Origin: Larimichthys crocea
Taxonomy: Eukaryota; Chordata; Actinopteri; Sciaenidae
Assembly: GCF_000972845.2 (NCBI RefSeq)
Contig: NC_040025.1
Location: 18,407,399 to 18,471,398 of the forward strand
DNA length: 64,000 nt
Direction: 5' to 3'
Notes under the pieces: generated by a model
What the model saw: the letters and a program-made list of their open reading frames with translations, nothing else
What the model was told of the DNA's origin: nothing
Databases searched by the model: none
Translations under genes and position numbers: made by a program
Shown: positions 1 through 63,120 of the stretch, in pieces
Layout of the letters: each line of letters opens with the position of its first letter
Numbering within the stretch: the stretch's first letter is position 1

Positions 1-20
1 TTGGACATTGTGTCTTCTAA

Positions 21-2618
<2,598 letters not shown>

Positions 2619-4140
2619 GGACCTCCTGTCAACATTGTCTGGCCTGCTAACCATCATCAAGAGATCTGTCCAAATCGACTGAATTCAGTGTCACTGCTAC
2701 CGATGACAAGGAAAAAAACATTTGTAATGGGAAAAAAGGAGACCTGATTTGATTTCTATTCGCATTTACCCTTTTTTGTCTCAAACCATTATCATGGTTC
2801 TAAAAACAAAATATAATAAAGTTAAGACTTTTAAGTTTTTTTTCTCTCATGAGTTTGTGTATATATATATCAAAATATATACATATATTTAACAAGAGTT
2901 AGTTAATGCGTTAAAATGCTGCAAGAGTGCGTTTCCACCACCAACACGTTTACCAGCGAGGTGCATACAGTCACTTCATTGATCATTTTCCTTTTAAGGT
3001 TCTCATTTTGTTTTGTAATACTCTGTATGTTGGCTTAATTAAAGAGTTACGATTTGGGGGAGAGGGGTGGGTAACACATTTTAGAGAGTGTGGGTGGGGT
3101 CCGGTTAAAATTACTAGAGTTTTCATTATCAAGACTGTGACAATGATGAACTTGAGTCCACATGATGTATGCTGGTTTCCCAGAGCTAACAGAGGCACGG
3201 TCTGTGCTTGTAGATGAACTTCAGAACTGGGGATATCCATTAAGGATGTAGCTTAACGTAAACTAATCCTAAATGTCAGCTTCCTTTTGAGTACAGTAGG
3301 AAGATAAGCAGTGGTTTACCAAAATACAGTATGTTCAGTTGTTCGTTTTTAGTCACATTTTCCCTGCTGACTTCAGTAGACTGAATTTACTTCTTGTGTG
3401 TGCATGGCCTCAAGTCCAAAACCTCCTAAGCGCCTCATGGACAAATAACCCTCTTTTAGGTGGAGCGGAAGGAACATGAGAGAATGTAGCATGAGCACCA
3501 GAAACACCATTGTAGGAGCACACCATTAAAAGTCTGCTCTTCAGAACCACTGACATCTCACCTCAAGATGGTCTCTTTCAAATGGCACTGTACCTAACTT
3601 GACCTTGCCGACCTTAACTGTACAGGAAATTATTTCCTTTAACCACATACCTGTTTTGGAAGCTAGGATTTTGAACTGAAATAAATGATGATGCACATTA
3701 TTTTACATCTCGTCACTGTTTTATTCCTCAGATTGATACCTCGTGGTTTTGTTTAGTCCTTTTTGGCCATTTCTTAGTTTATGTCACCTTTTGAAAAGGA
3801 AGTTATATCACACACAACTACAAAATGTCAGATTATACAGAGTCAAAAACGTGTCTCTAATGGTCTTTTATGTAATCCAATACCCAAATAGGACAAAGTG
3901 AGAGCAATCTTACACTTGAAAGGTTCTCAAAAGCCTTTTCAGTTCAGAATCGTGATATTTTCTTTTGCAAACGTAACGTATGCCACTTCCTGGCAACACA
4001 AAATGTGTTCTTTTGGATTGTGATTTCCCAAATGCAAAAGCTTAGTCATTCTTCTACTGTAATCGTTATAAACTAATGGATTAAACTTGGCATTTGTTCC
4101 AGTTATTGGCAAGATTTAAACATGGTGTATAATAAACTGT
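2619..4140 (+). other. ube4b: UBE4B 3' UTR and candidate poly(A) sites
   Basis: This noncoding sequence follows the UBE4B stop. AATAAA hexamers occur at 2815-2820 (the closest, about 200 nt after the stop), 3680-3685 and 4131-4136. Which one is used cannot be decided without transcript data; the GT-rich and T-rich stretch after 2830 favours at least some use of the first. An AT dinucleotide-rich patch lies at about 2861-2890. Confidence 0.6.
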
Positions 4141-4600
4141 AAACTGTTTATCCTGGAAAAACAAAAATTACCCCTTAGTCTTGAAGCTGTTTACATTTGT
4201 TATGCATTATGAAAAATGTGAAATGCATCCAACACATATAAATAAGTCAAAATAAGTTTTTTTGCATGTATGTAAAACAGGCCTACATGTCATGATTCAA
4301 GTTTACAGGTTTATTTGTCATGCGTATGGTAACACTAAAGAATGTAACACAAGTAAAAAAAATAAATTAAAAAAAGTATACAATACTATAAAATTTTAGA
4401 TAATAAAAGGACAATATAGAAATACCAAATAAAGATATAAAATATACTAAAGTCTAATATACAATTATGAGAAATATACCAAAATAAAATATGAAAATAA
4501 GTGCTTTTGTATATATATAACTTATGTGAGTATATAGATTTTTTTAATTTAAAGATTATCGAGATTTATCAGTTTAGTAGTTTAGGTTTTTTTTGATGAG
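4141..4600. other. UBE4B-KIF1B intergenic AT-rich stretch
   Basis: The sequence from about 4290 to 4560 is extremely A/T-rich, with many short AATAAA-like words. Its beginning (tcaagtttacaggtttattt) resembles a dispersed teleost repeat that I recall only loosely, so the repeat assignment is weak. No coding feature is seen. Confidence 0.4.
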
Positions 4601-4639
4601 GTTGTGGCCATGCTCCATTTCTCGCTAGACGGCGCTCTT

Positions 4640-5163
4640 TGCGGTGACCCTGGGTGTTGCGGTGACAGCGGTGCGGGGAGCGGTGGGTAGAAATCCTGCA
4701 GTGTGGCGTCACAGTCGGGGGAAAAAAATAAAAAAATAATAGACCCCACCCACTTCTGACTTCTAAGCTCGCCATTGGCTCTGCGACACATTAGTCACCG
4801 CTGTCTCTCCGTTGATTGGTCCATCGGGCTGTCAGTCCAGCGTGGCCGAGAGGGAGTTGACGTAATCTCTCTCTGTAAATCAAGGCAATCTATCAATTCT
4901 TCTTTTCGCTTGTGTGCAGAAAGACGTCCTCCTTTCTATCTCTACTGGAAAATAAACTCGCCGAGGAGTTCACCGGTTGCAACCCTAAAAGCTCCATCCG
5001 GCGGAGGACGCCGCTATAATGGGTGTTTCGTACGAAAGTGGACCTAATAGCAGTTTTCGTGCTCGCGGATTCAGATATATCACATATTGACGCCCGCTAG
5101 CTAACGTTAGTCCTCGGCGCTTGTCCTGTGGTGGCGGTGGTGTCCTGGTGAGAGTCTACAAAC
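4640..5163 (+). promoter_or_regulatory. kif1b: KIF1B promoter and noncoding first exon
   Basis: The base composition switches here from very AT-rich to CpG-containing. Inverted CCAAT boxes (ATTGG) lie at 4774-4778 and 4815-4819, about 41 nt apart, and a CRE-like TGACGTAA lies at 4858-4865. The region ends at a good splice donor, AAC|GTGAGT (gt at 5164); an alternative donor CTG|GTGAGA lies at about 5149. No ORF here joins in frame to the kinesin start, so I infer a 5' UTR exon spliced to the acceptor at 6315/6316. The transcription start is not visible; between about 4830 and 5000 is a guess. Confidence 0.6.
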
Positions 5164-6315
5164 GTGAGTAAAAATGTCAAAATAATGTCTTTATTTATAT
5201 TTCTAATGTTGCAGCACACGTGTTTGATATTACAGTTTAATTCCAGGCAGTTGTTTGTGGCTGTTAGCTCACGATAGTCACAGACGTACGAGTGTCTGGC
5301 AGTGCCGTTGGACCGTTACACAGTCTCCATGGCGATAACAGCTCTATATTTCCATTTAATGTGTATTTACGGTATTTACAAGCACTTGCTTTGGTTGTTA
5401 TATCCACCGGACAAGACACCGGAGGTTAGTTCCGTCTCGTAACCCTCCTCAGCCCCTAACCCTAAAGTCAGAGCAGTTAACACATCACAGTTTAACGCTA
5501 TCTAACATTAAAAATATGAAGTTTGAAGCTAATGCACCTAAATTAATTAAACCTTCCCCTTTTACAGGGTACATCATGAACAATGCGTCGTGTCTGTGCT
5601 GCTAAAATAAGCATGCATCTCCTCCCTGCACTACTCTACAACATTACGGCAGCGGAGGATTAGCCTACTTCCTAATAACGACGAATTTGATGGGTTTTTT
5701 ATTATTATTTATTTAGACGTCTTAGGCTCTTTGTCCACACATAATGATCACTGTTAGGTGTAGCAGACAGGCCCAGCTCACTGTCCCACTGTAGCCCTCA
5801 CCAAATAGGGTAGATTGAATTTCTTGGGCGTATGCTTTAGCAAGTATGGCTGACTGCAAGGACATGGAAAAACATGAGATACTCAGCATATGTAGTCACC
5901 GGGCTTCGGGATGTATAGCTTTTAAAGGACTGTTCGCACATTGGAAAGTTGTGTTTATGATTAAATAATATATAATGATGCTTATGCAGTTAATCAGTAC
6001 ATGCAATATTCACATTTTGCATTCGTTCAAAGCTTATTTCGCATACGCTATGAAATGCATCACCTTGGATCCCATATTTTAGTGTTAAATGTATGTTTTT
6101 TTGCTGCTGTTTACAAAATATTAAACCGCTTCACTGGCTTTTGGTCGGCCATGTTTGTTGTAGGCTGTTATGACTTCAAATTGGGAGGGGGTGCACTCTT
6201 TTGTGATTTGTATAAAACAAGCAAGGCAGCACAATCTTGCTTTTATTTATTTATAATAGCACATATTATTCTTACAAGTCAGATGAAAATATGTGTTTTT
6301 CTGTGTTTCCTACAG
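5164..6315 (+). other. kif1b: KIF1B first intron (1152 nt)
   Basis: This sequence lies between the inferred noncoding exon and the start-codon exon, with acceptor TTTCCTACAG ending at 6315. The first few hundred bases keep raised CpG content and may be part of the promoter. Nothing else is recognised. Confidence 0.6.
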
Positions 6316-6370
6316 GAGGGGTATATATATATAAAGGAATCTTACTGGGAGGCATTACTAAACCGCAAAC

Positions 6371-55564
<49,194 letters not shown>

Positions 55565-58500
55565 GTGAGTGGAGCGGCACACAGGAAATCACGGCTTCCA
55601 TCCTTTCTGGAAAGCCTTTGAACATACCAAGTGTTAACACTTATTAATCATTGTGATTCTTGACGGTTTTCTCTTGTAAGTAGACTTGTGGCTTAAGTCT
55701 CCTTTCATGCGACTAAAAGTTTCAGTTCCAGAGGAATTTGCCTCCCCCTCTCCCTACAACAACCCTCTGCCAACTTAGCTTTCTCTCCTCCCTTCCTCCT
55801 CCTCAGCTTTTTGTGTTTTTGTTTTTATGACAATGTTCAGGTCTAATTTTGTTACGCTTTGTTGTCATTCCCTAACTAGTAGCATGTTGTAATAGTCTAC
55901 TTGTGTGTGCACGATTCTTCAGAAACTGTTCTTTCAGGCCACTAATTTTCAGTTTGCCAATCATCTGTAAAGAAATTGTCTCTATCAGTGTTATTTGTCT
56001 CAAGAGAAGAGTTTTATTATTTTAATTTAAAATATTTTTTTAAAATTAATATGCCCGCATGATAACTGCAGCAGTCCTCAGGAGAAGACCAGGTTTGCTT
56101 ACTGAAAAAAATAAATGAAAACAAATCAGATAACCTACAGTTGAAACCATGAAGGAATAATGAACAAATATCTCCATGTGACGTATCAGTTGTGCTACAG
56201 AAAGCAAGGCTACTTCAAGATCTATTGCTGCTAACGAATTCATAGATTTTATCTGCCGCCTCTAGCTCCCGACCTCCACCGCCTCCTTAAACGGCCTTTA
56301 GGATCAAAATGTTAAGTCTGAAAAATTTCTCCCACCTCAGCCAGACACGAGGGCAGCACTGGGGTTCCTCTGTCATCCATGTGATACTTAGATCCCACTC
56401 CTAAGTCCATGTACATACACCATCCCCAACCCTCCCCTCGATAGTGCCGTCAGTCAGTGAGTGATTACTTACAATCATGCATTTGTGTCAACATAAAAAA
56501 AAACACACGCTAACTGAAGAAACAAGATTATTTCATATCTCAGCAGTGAGAAGATGACGATGGATTGTCCCTGCAGCAGTGCATAATTTGTCCCTGTCCT
56601 TTTGCTATTTCATCTCAAGAAAAAACAAAAAAACAAAACAAAAAAAAAAAACAGGGTTTCAGGGGAGGAGGAAGGCGGACGTGATTTGTACATACATAGT
56701 CTGTTCTGGGATCAGCGTGGTAGTAAACTCTCATTTAAGACATTCCTCTCAGCTCCTCTAGCTCTTATCAGTTTTTTCTTACACACCAACACGTCGAGCC
56801 TCAGACCTCAAGAGAGCCTCAATATTCTCTAATATTTAGTTTAGCCGTCACGTACGCGTGATACTGAAGACAAAACAGAACATGATGAAATGGGAGGAAG
56901 AAGTCAGAAAGAGAATGAAGTTGCGGTGCTTAAGCCTTGACGCCAGTAGTTAATTGATGAAGCTGCAAGCACGTAGACTGCAGGACAGATGATAGTCTAG
57001 TCACTGTCATGATAATGAAGTGAGTTATGTTCAGCAGCACCAGGTTGACATGTTTATTTTCAGTTTGCATCCTTCAATTCAAACCTCTTAACTCATCGAA
57101 CTCTCACTCTGTTGACTTTATTTTTTTTTTATTATTAACATTGTTGATTTTTTTCTATTATGCTTTTAATCATTCCACAGGGAAGTTTTATATGAAATGT
57201 AACTGAGGGCATTTGTTTCTTAATTTCTAACCAGCTTTATTGGTGTTTAACCTTATTTTGCACATTAACACATATCTATAGCAAGACGAGGGCAGATCAC
57301 ACATGTTGAGTCCAAGATTATTTCTGAGTATCAGGAACAATGATAAGAGCACATATCAAGGCTACACTGGATAGCTGTTTCTCGACAAAAAGGTTTACTA
57401 GAAAGAAAGAAGTGATATTAAAGGGACGACATATACTAACTCAAAGGTTTTATTTCTGATATTGTTTATGAAAATATTTGCTCTGTACATCATATTATAG
57501 CTGCTACATTTGGCTCCTGGTGACACTTTGGTGCCTCTTTCTCTACAAATGTGCAGATGGGCGTTAAAGACTCTGGCCAACCAACCAGCAGTATGCCTGT
57601 TGTATCACATGAAAGGGACTTTAGGGTCAAATGTGTTTGAAACCGAGGAAGCCACGTCTGTTACAAGTATTAGTGGCATTATTGGTGACATTGCTGATGT
57701 TAAGACAGAAAACATTTCTCAGAAGTCAGAATGAATGAAAATTGTAGAGTGACACTGCCCTCAGGTCAGCCAGCCTGCTGGTCAGAGAAACAAAGACACG
57801 CTGAATTGTTTTTGAGGAAATGTATCCGTCAACAAACCCGCACATGAAAAGAATAATAATGAAAAACATCTATGCACTGTTCAAAGCTCAAAGTGCAATG
57901 TACCTCAGCTTCTCCACGTGTGGGATACAAATTGATACGAATACGTGTCAGAGCAAATATTTTCACTGACTAATTTGCAGAGGTATATTATTTTGGATTG
58001 TGTATTTATTGTTTGCAATGTATATATTAGTTTGCAGCTCTTTGCACATATCAATAAAAGGTTCAACTAACTGATCAAATAAAGTCTGTGCGGTTTAGTT
58101 GTTCTACTCAGAATGAACCAAATGATGGTGTGGCAGCCTCTTTCGGTCTGAACCGAGAGAGCGTTGAATGTACTATGAAGATGTGTGTTTGTCCATCATT
58201 TAGGAAAAAAGGATTTAAAAAAAAATGTAACGCACTGCATCTTTTCAGGGGAGGTGAGTTACATTAGTGCTTCTTCTTCTTTATTAGAAAGTGGTTTGAG
58301 TGGAAGTCTGCTTATGATTTGAAGAATATTTACTCACGACTCATGCTAGCCGGCCACTTGAATTCTAACAAAATGAGGGTGGTTTTTAACTCATTTTATT
58401 TTTTTCTAATATCAGGGAATATTATAAAAAGTAGCTAGTGACATCTAAAATGACAGTATACTATTGTTGTGCTGGTGTCTTTCTTCACTTCAACACTTTT

Positions 58501-58865
58501 TTTTTTCCGTTGATGCCTTTCAAACTAAACTAGCCATGATATTTTCCATCTTCCCCTCTGACAATTAATATCAGTTCACTGCGTTTCCCTTTGGATTTGT
58601 TCACCAAAAGAAAAAGACAAACCATGACATTAACACTGTACATTATTTGTCAGACTGGTTTCATTTTCATACTTATTTTGTAAATATCTGTGTTGTATGG
58701 AGCTTGAATTAAAATGTAAATATGTTTACTGTATTTGTAATAATTATAATCCATTCGCTGTATAGCATAGATGTGTCATGCAGATATCCTAATTCTGTGT
58801 ATGGTAATCTTGCACCATTGAACTGTTTAGTGAATGAGGCAACAATAAAAGTGCAAACTGTGCAT
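55565..58865 (+). other. kif1b: KIF1B beta 3' UTR with several poly(A) signals
   Basis: AATAAA occurs at 58053-58058, 58078-58083 and 58844-58849. The T-rich, conserved-looking sequence up to 58850 suggests the distal site is used at least partly. Pumilio-type words TGTA(T/A)ATA lie at 58019-58026, 58679-58686 and 58715-58722. An A-rich low-complexity patch lies at about 56620-56652. Small ORFs here have no coding support. Confidence 0.65.
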
Positions 58866-59555
58866 TAGCATAACACGTACTGCCTGTTTGTCTTCTCCTT
58901 TGTGCAGTTTCACTCCCATCTTGTTACAACTCCCAGATATTTGTGTACTACAAAAGCACATCTCTGCAGAGAAAAGAAAAAAAATAGAACAAAGGTTATT
59001 GCACTTTGTGATCAATTCAAATATTTAAGTAAACTTTCATTGCACAGAAAGTAAAATATGTTCACACAGTACTTTTAACATGGATTTTTTGCACCAACAC
59101 CACTTCCACCTCCTGCCTTTCTTGCGTGTAAAGACATTCTGACATTAAACAGGTTTAGTGCAGTCATTGCCCCATGATCAGCCACAGATTTACAGTAAGT
59201 AGAACAGGTAATTATACACGGTTTATGAACTGTGTGAAATCTTATTCTTTAAGGAAAGGAAATTCTTGATGCAAATTAAGATCACCCCTCAGCAAGATAA
59301 TTTAATGGAATTCTTGCTGTGTTTTATGACATATAATGCCTTGTAAAGTAAAAATAAGCACAGCAAATGTTTGTGTATTTCATTTCATTACATTACATTC
59401 TATACCCATGGTTAGATCAACCTGTGGGACAAACATGAGCTTCTGGGTCCCAATCATAACCTGTTTCTTCAGTTTCTGGCACCAGGTTTGCAGTGTGAAA
59501 ACTGGAATGTCTTGAAACATTTGACACACAGCCAGGTAGTAAGTCAGGACCCACC

Positions 59556-59816
59556 TTAAAGGTGTGTAACGTTTAGGGTTCTCTATTAGCAGAACATGGC
59601 AGAAATGGAATATAATATGCATAAGTATGTTTTTATTAGTGTATTATCACCTGAAAATAAGCAATGCTATGTTTTTGTTACCATAGAATGAGTCTTTTAT
59701 GTCTATTATGTGGTTTTCTCTTCCATGGAGTCCGCCATATTGAACAGGGTGAGACAAAGGGGTGGTGATCAGCAGCTACACTGCTAGAAGTCAAATCCTA
59801 CACACTGGTCCTTTAA
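59556..59816. mobile_element. TTAA-flanked MITE, common teleost repeat
   Basis: The left end is ttaaaggtgtgta and the right end tacacactggtcctttaa, so the ends are inverted copies with a few bases missing on the left. Both ends carry TTAA (59556-59559 and 59813-59816), the target of piggyBac-type elements. Internal words (aatataatatgcataagtat, gtccgccat) match a very common fish repeat I remember. There is no transposase, so it is nonautonomous. The superfamily is an inference. Confidence 0.65.
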
Positions 59817-60049
59817 GGCCTCATTGCAGTTTTATCCATTCATATTATCAATAATCCATATGTAATTCCATATATACAAACATTTTGACACAGAAATCCT
59901 GGACTTTTGGGGCCTGTAGACATCTGGTGACCAGGTATAGTTTAGTTCAGATTAGTTTGAAGCAGACACTTTTCTTTGAGCAAACTGACACATGAACAGT
60001 ATTTCACTCACAAATTTGAGATAAATGTTTACTTTGTGCCATTGTTGTA

Positions 60050-60155
60050 GTCAAGACCAACTAAACCTCAAGACTTGAGTGTATCAAGACTGAGACAAGA
60101 CTTTGAGGGGTTGAGACCAAATCAAGACCAAGACCAATGTGAGACAAGATCAGAC
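60050..60155. repeat. Degenerate simple repeat (tcaagacc / gagacaag words)
   Basis: The words caagac, gagac and agaccaa recur every 10 to 20 nt with variation. It looks like a decayed tandem or dispersed repeat. No unit length can be fixed by eye. Confidence 0.55.
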
Positions 60156-61094
60156 AGTGTATAATTTACTTGGGTAGGTAATATTTTTAATAAAACTTGA
60201 GTGAAGCCAGGTTCACTGAGTCACCTCATTAAGCGTTGAAGCGTAAAATATGGGAAACATATGAGTTCTTTGGCATTTCCAGGCTGACGTCTCCACCCAG
60301 CCAGTTAACAAATAAATCAGAAAATGCACAGGCAGTTTAAATGATATCCCTGAATTTGTGGTCTTGAACTAAAATCCAGAATCCTCTTTGTCTGAGACAA
60401 CAACCCTGCTTTGTGCTCTAAATAAATTCAGTGGTGGAGGAAGTACTCAGATCCTGTACTTAACTGAAGTAAATGACAATAAAATAACATTATAAAAATA
60501 CAGACATTGTTATAAAAATGATTGAGGTGCAGATGTTTTAATTCATATAGTGCGTGTGTATCTTGTCTTTTTGCATGTCTCGTGCACTTCCCTTGTTTGG
60601 CATGTGATTTACTGAAGCTGGCAGGGGGAGATAATTATAAATCAGTAGTACTAGGGGAGTACCATTTGGATATGAAACATAATGCTCATTACTGAGCAGA
60701 AAACCAAGAAAGGACGTTATGATATTATCTGTATCAGTGGGGAGGTGTCAGACAGCCCATTTTTAAAAAATGTATAAGAAACCAAATGTTAGAGCTCCTC
60801 AGGGAGCCTTTTCTCTGTAACCCCTTTTGTGTGTTGCACTGTTAAACACTCCTTAAACTTTGATACTTTGAATCAGGTCTTCCTTATTCAAGGGTTTTTC
60901 TTTAAAAAAAATCCCATAACAGACATCAATGCATACATTGCACTTTATTGTGGGGGTTGTGTGCGGATTCTCTCTGAAGATTGTAAAATATAAAAAGCAG
61001 CAGCACATGGACTAAACTAAACTAAAGTATGATAGTGTTAAACGTATTGAACATAATGTGTCCTGGTGGGTGTGAGCTTACGTAAAAGGAGTGA

Positions 61095-61340
61095 CAGCCT
61101 GTGGAACCAATAGGAGAACGGATACCTCTGCTCAGATTTATGGACCAATCGGAATCCGCGAAGAGTTAGCTAGACGTCATCTGATTGGACGGATACCTTA
61201 CGTGGGCGTGCGTAAGCTTCTCCTCACGCTCGTCAGGGCTGGACGGGGAACAAGGAAGTCTGAGGTGAAGTGGACTAGTGTGTGAGCCTGACTGTTATTT
61301 CTACTCTGATACTTCACGGATCCTCTACGCGCTGAGCACC
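61095..61340 (+). promoter_or_regulatory. pgd: PGD promoter and 5' UTR
   Basis: Three CCAAT boxes occur within 82 bp: CCAAT at 61107-61111 and 61145-61149, and ATTGG at 61184-61188. A CRE-like GACGTCAT lies at 61173-61180, and an EGR/HRE-like ACGTGGGCGTG at about 61200-61210. The word ACGGATACCT is repeated at 61118-61127 and 61189-61198. CpG frequency is high compared with the flanks. The gcaccATGG context around the start codon at 61341 is a good Kozak match. The start site is not visible but is likely between 61220 and 61300. Confidence 0.7.
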
Positions 61341-63120
61341 ATGGCTGAGTAAGTTACTGCAATGAGTTCATTTCGCATTTAAACAGTCGATGAAGTGGAA
61401 AGCGGTCAGAGTGATGTAGACTGTGAGTTATGTTGAGTATGAACCAAGCTGTTAGCTCGCCAGCTAACCTCGCTTTAGTGTGTGGTGGGAATAAATGTGA
61501 CATGTAGTGTGATCAGTAATCGTTATAGTGGTTGTTATGGGCACTGGGTTGAATTCACAGGTGGTGTCATGTTTTCCTATTATATGAAACATATCATAAA
61601 GATATACTGATGGTGGTGGACAAGTTGATGATATGACCAGATGGACTAAATGTAATGATCTCTCTTCTCCTCCTCACAGAGCAGACATTGCACTGATTGG
61701 TTTGGCTGTCATGGGCCAAAACCTCATCATGAACATGAACGATCACGGCTTCGTGGTGAGACGATCACTCTTGTTTGTTTTTATTTCTGCAACTTTTGAA
61801 GCAGTAAAACTTTTAATAATCGGGTAAAAACCTCTAACCCAAACAGGTGTGCGCTTACAACCGAACCGTGTCCAAGGTTCACGACTTCCTGAAGAATGAG
61901 GCGAAGGGCTCCAAGGTGATCGGAGCCGAGTCTCTGGAGGACATGGTGTCCAAGCTGAAGAAGCCCAGGAGGATCATCATGCTGGTCAAGGCTGGACAGG
62001 CTGTGGATGACTTCATCGACAAACTGGTTGGTAGTTTGTGGTGAAATGTGTTAGAATCAGCTGTTAAAATAAAGTCTTAAAACTTTATGTTGTGTTTTTT
62101 CTTCAGGTTCCTCTTCTTGAGGCCGGGGATATCATCATCGATGGCGGCAACTCTGAATACAGAGACACAACAGTAAGTCATAAACAATCACCGTTTAGGA
62201 GTTTATCTTTACATGTGATTGAGGACGTTCTCACAGTATTTTTGTGTTTCTGTCGTGCAGCGGCGGTGTAAGAGTCTGAGTGAGAAGGGATTGCTGTTTG
62301 TCGGCAGCGGAGTCAGTGGTGGAGAGGAAGGGGCGCGTTATGGACCTTCACTCATGCCGGGAGGACATAAAGAGGCCTGGTAAGTCTTCACAAACACAGC
62401 AGCTGCACATTAGATGTTGGACATCAGGCACAGACAAAAGGTACAAATGCACTGACTAATGATAAAGCCGGACATATCTGAGCATTTCAGTGCATAAGTT
62501 AATGAATTTAAACACTTTGTTTTTTTTTAAGGCCGCACATAAAAGACATCTTCCAGAGCATCGCTGCCAGGGTTGGAACAGGAGAACCTTGCTGCGACTG
62601 GGTTAGTGGTATCTAATTTGTGTTGTGTGCGTAATGTTTACTTCACTGAGCGGCTGTTGCAGTCGTCAAATCATCTCATAATAATCTGTCCGACTTGCTT
62701 CTACAGGTCGGAGATGAGGGTGCAGGGCACTTTGTGAAAATGGTCCATAATGGCATTGAGTACGGCGACATGCAGCTGATTTGTGAGGCCTATCACCTGA
62801 TGAAGGATGTTCTGGGTATGGACCATGATGAGATGGCACAGGTAAGCTTTATTAATGTCATAACAGTTCTGTATAATCAAATCAAGAAAGGAAACACGGT
62901 GGCTGACCGTCTTTCATCGTATCGAAACAGTGTTTCAACAGTTGGAACAAGACGGAGCTGGACTCCTTCCTGATCGAGATCACGGCTAACATCCTTAAAT
63001 ATAAGGATTCTGATGGTACACATCTGCTGCCCAAGATCCGCGACAGTGCTGGACAGAAAGGCACGGGGAAGTGGACGGCTATTTCAGCACTGGAGTATGG
63101 CACACCTGTGACTTTGATTG
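61341..63120 (+). CDS. pgd: PGD: 6-phosphogluconate dehydrogenase, decarboxylating (5' part)
   Basis: This is the cytosolic pentose-phosphate enzyme that converts 6-phosphogluconate and NADP+ to ribulose 5-phosphate, CO2 and NADPH. Coding exons are 61341-61348, 61680-61755, 61847-62026, 62107-62172, 62261-62379, 62532-62601, 62707-62841 and 62931-63120, in frame for about 281 of the usual 483 residues. Visible motifs are the Rossmann loop GLAVMGQNL (10-18), NRT (33-35) for NADP phosphate binding, the substrate motif [11 protein letters not shown] (126 on), and the catalytic segment [16 protein letters not shown] with Lys184, His187, Asn188 and Glu191. The next exon should begin by completing Gly in LIG-EAVF but lies beyond the window. 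The first coding exon is only 8 nt (MA plus two bases). Intron 7 is only 89 nt. Confidence 0.95.
61349..61679 (+). other. pgd: PGD intron 1 (331 nt)
   Basis: The donor is GCTGA|GTAAGT and the acceptor CTCCTCACAG. Nothing else is seen. Confidence 0.85.

Larger units (their letters stand above)
58866..61090. other. KIF1B-PGD intergenic region
   Basis: The region holds the 261-bp TTAA-flanked element (59556-59816), a simple-sequence region built from tcaagacc/gagaca words (about 60050-60155), and a short stretch around 60432-60470 (gtggtggaggaagtactcag) that resembles a widespread teleost dispersed repeat from memory. No gene is seen. Confidence 0.65.
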
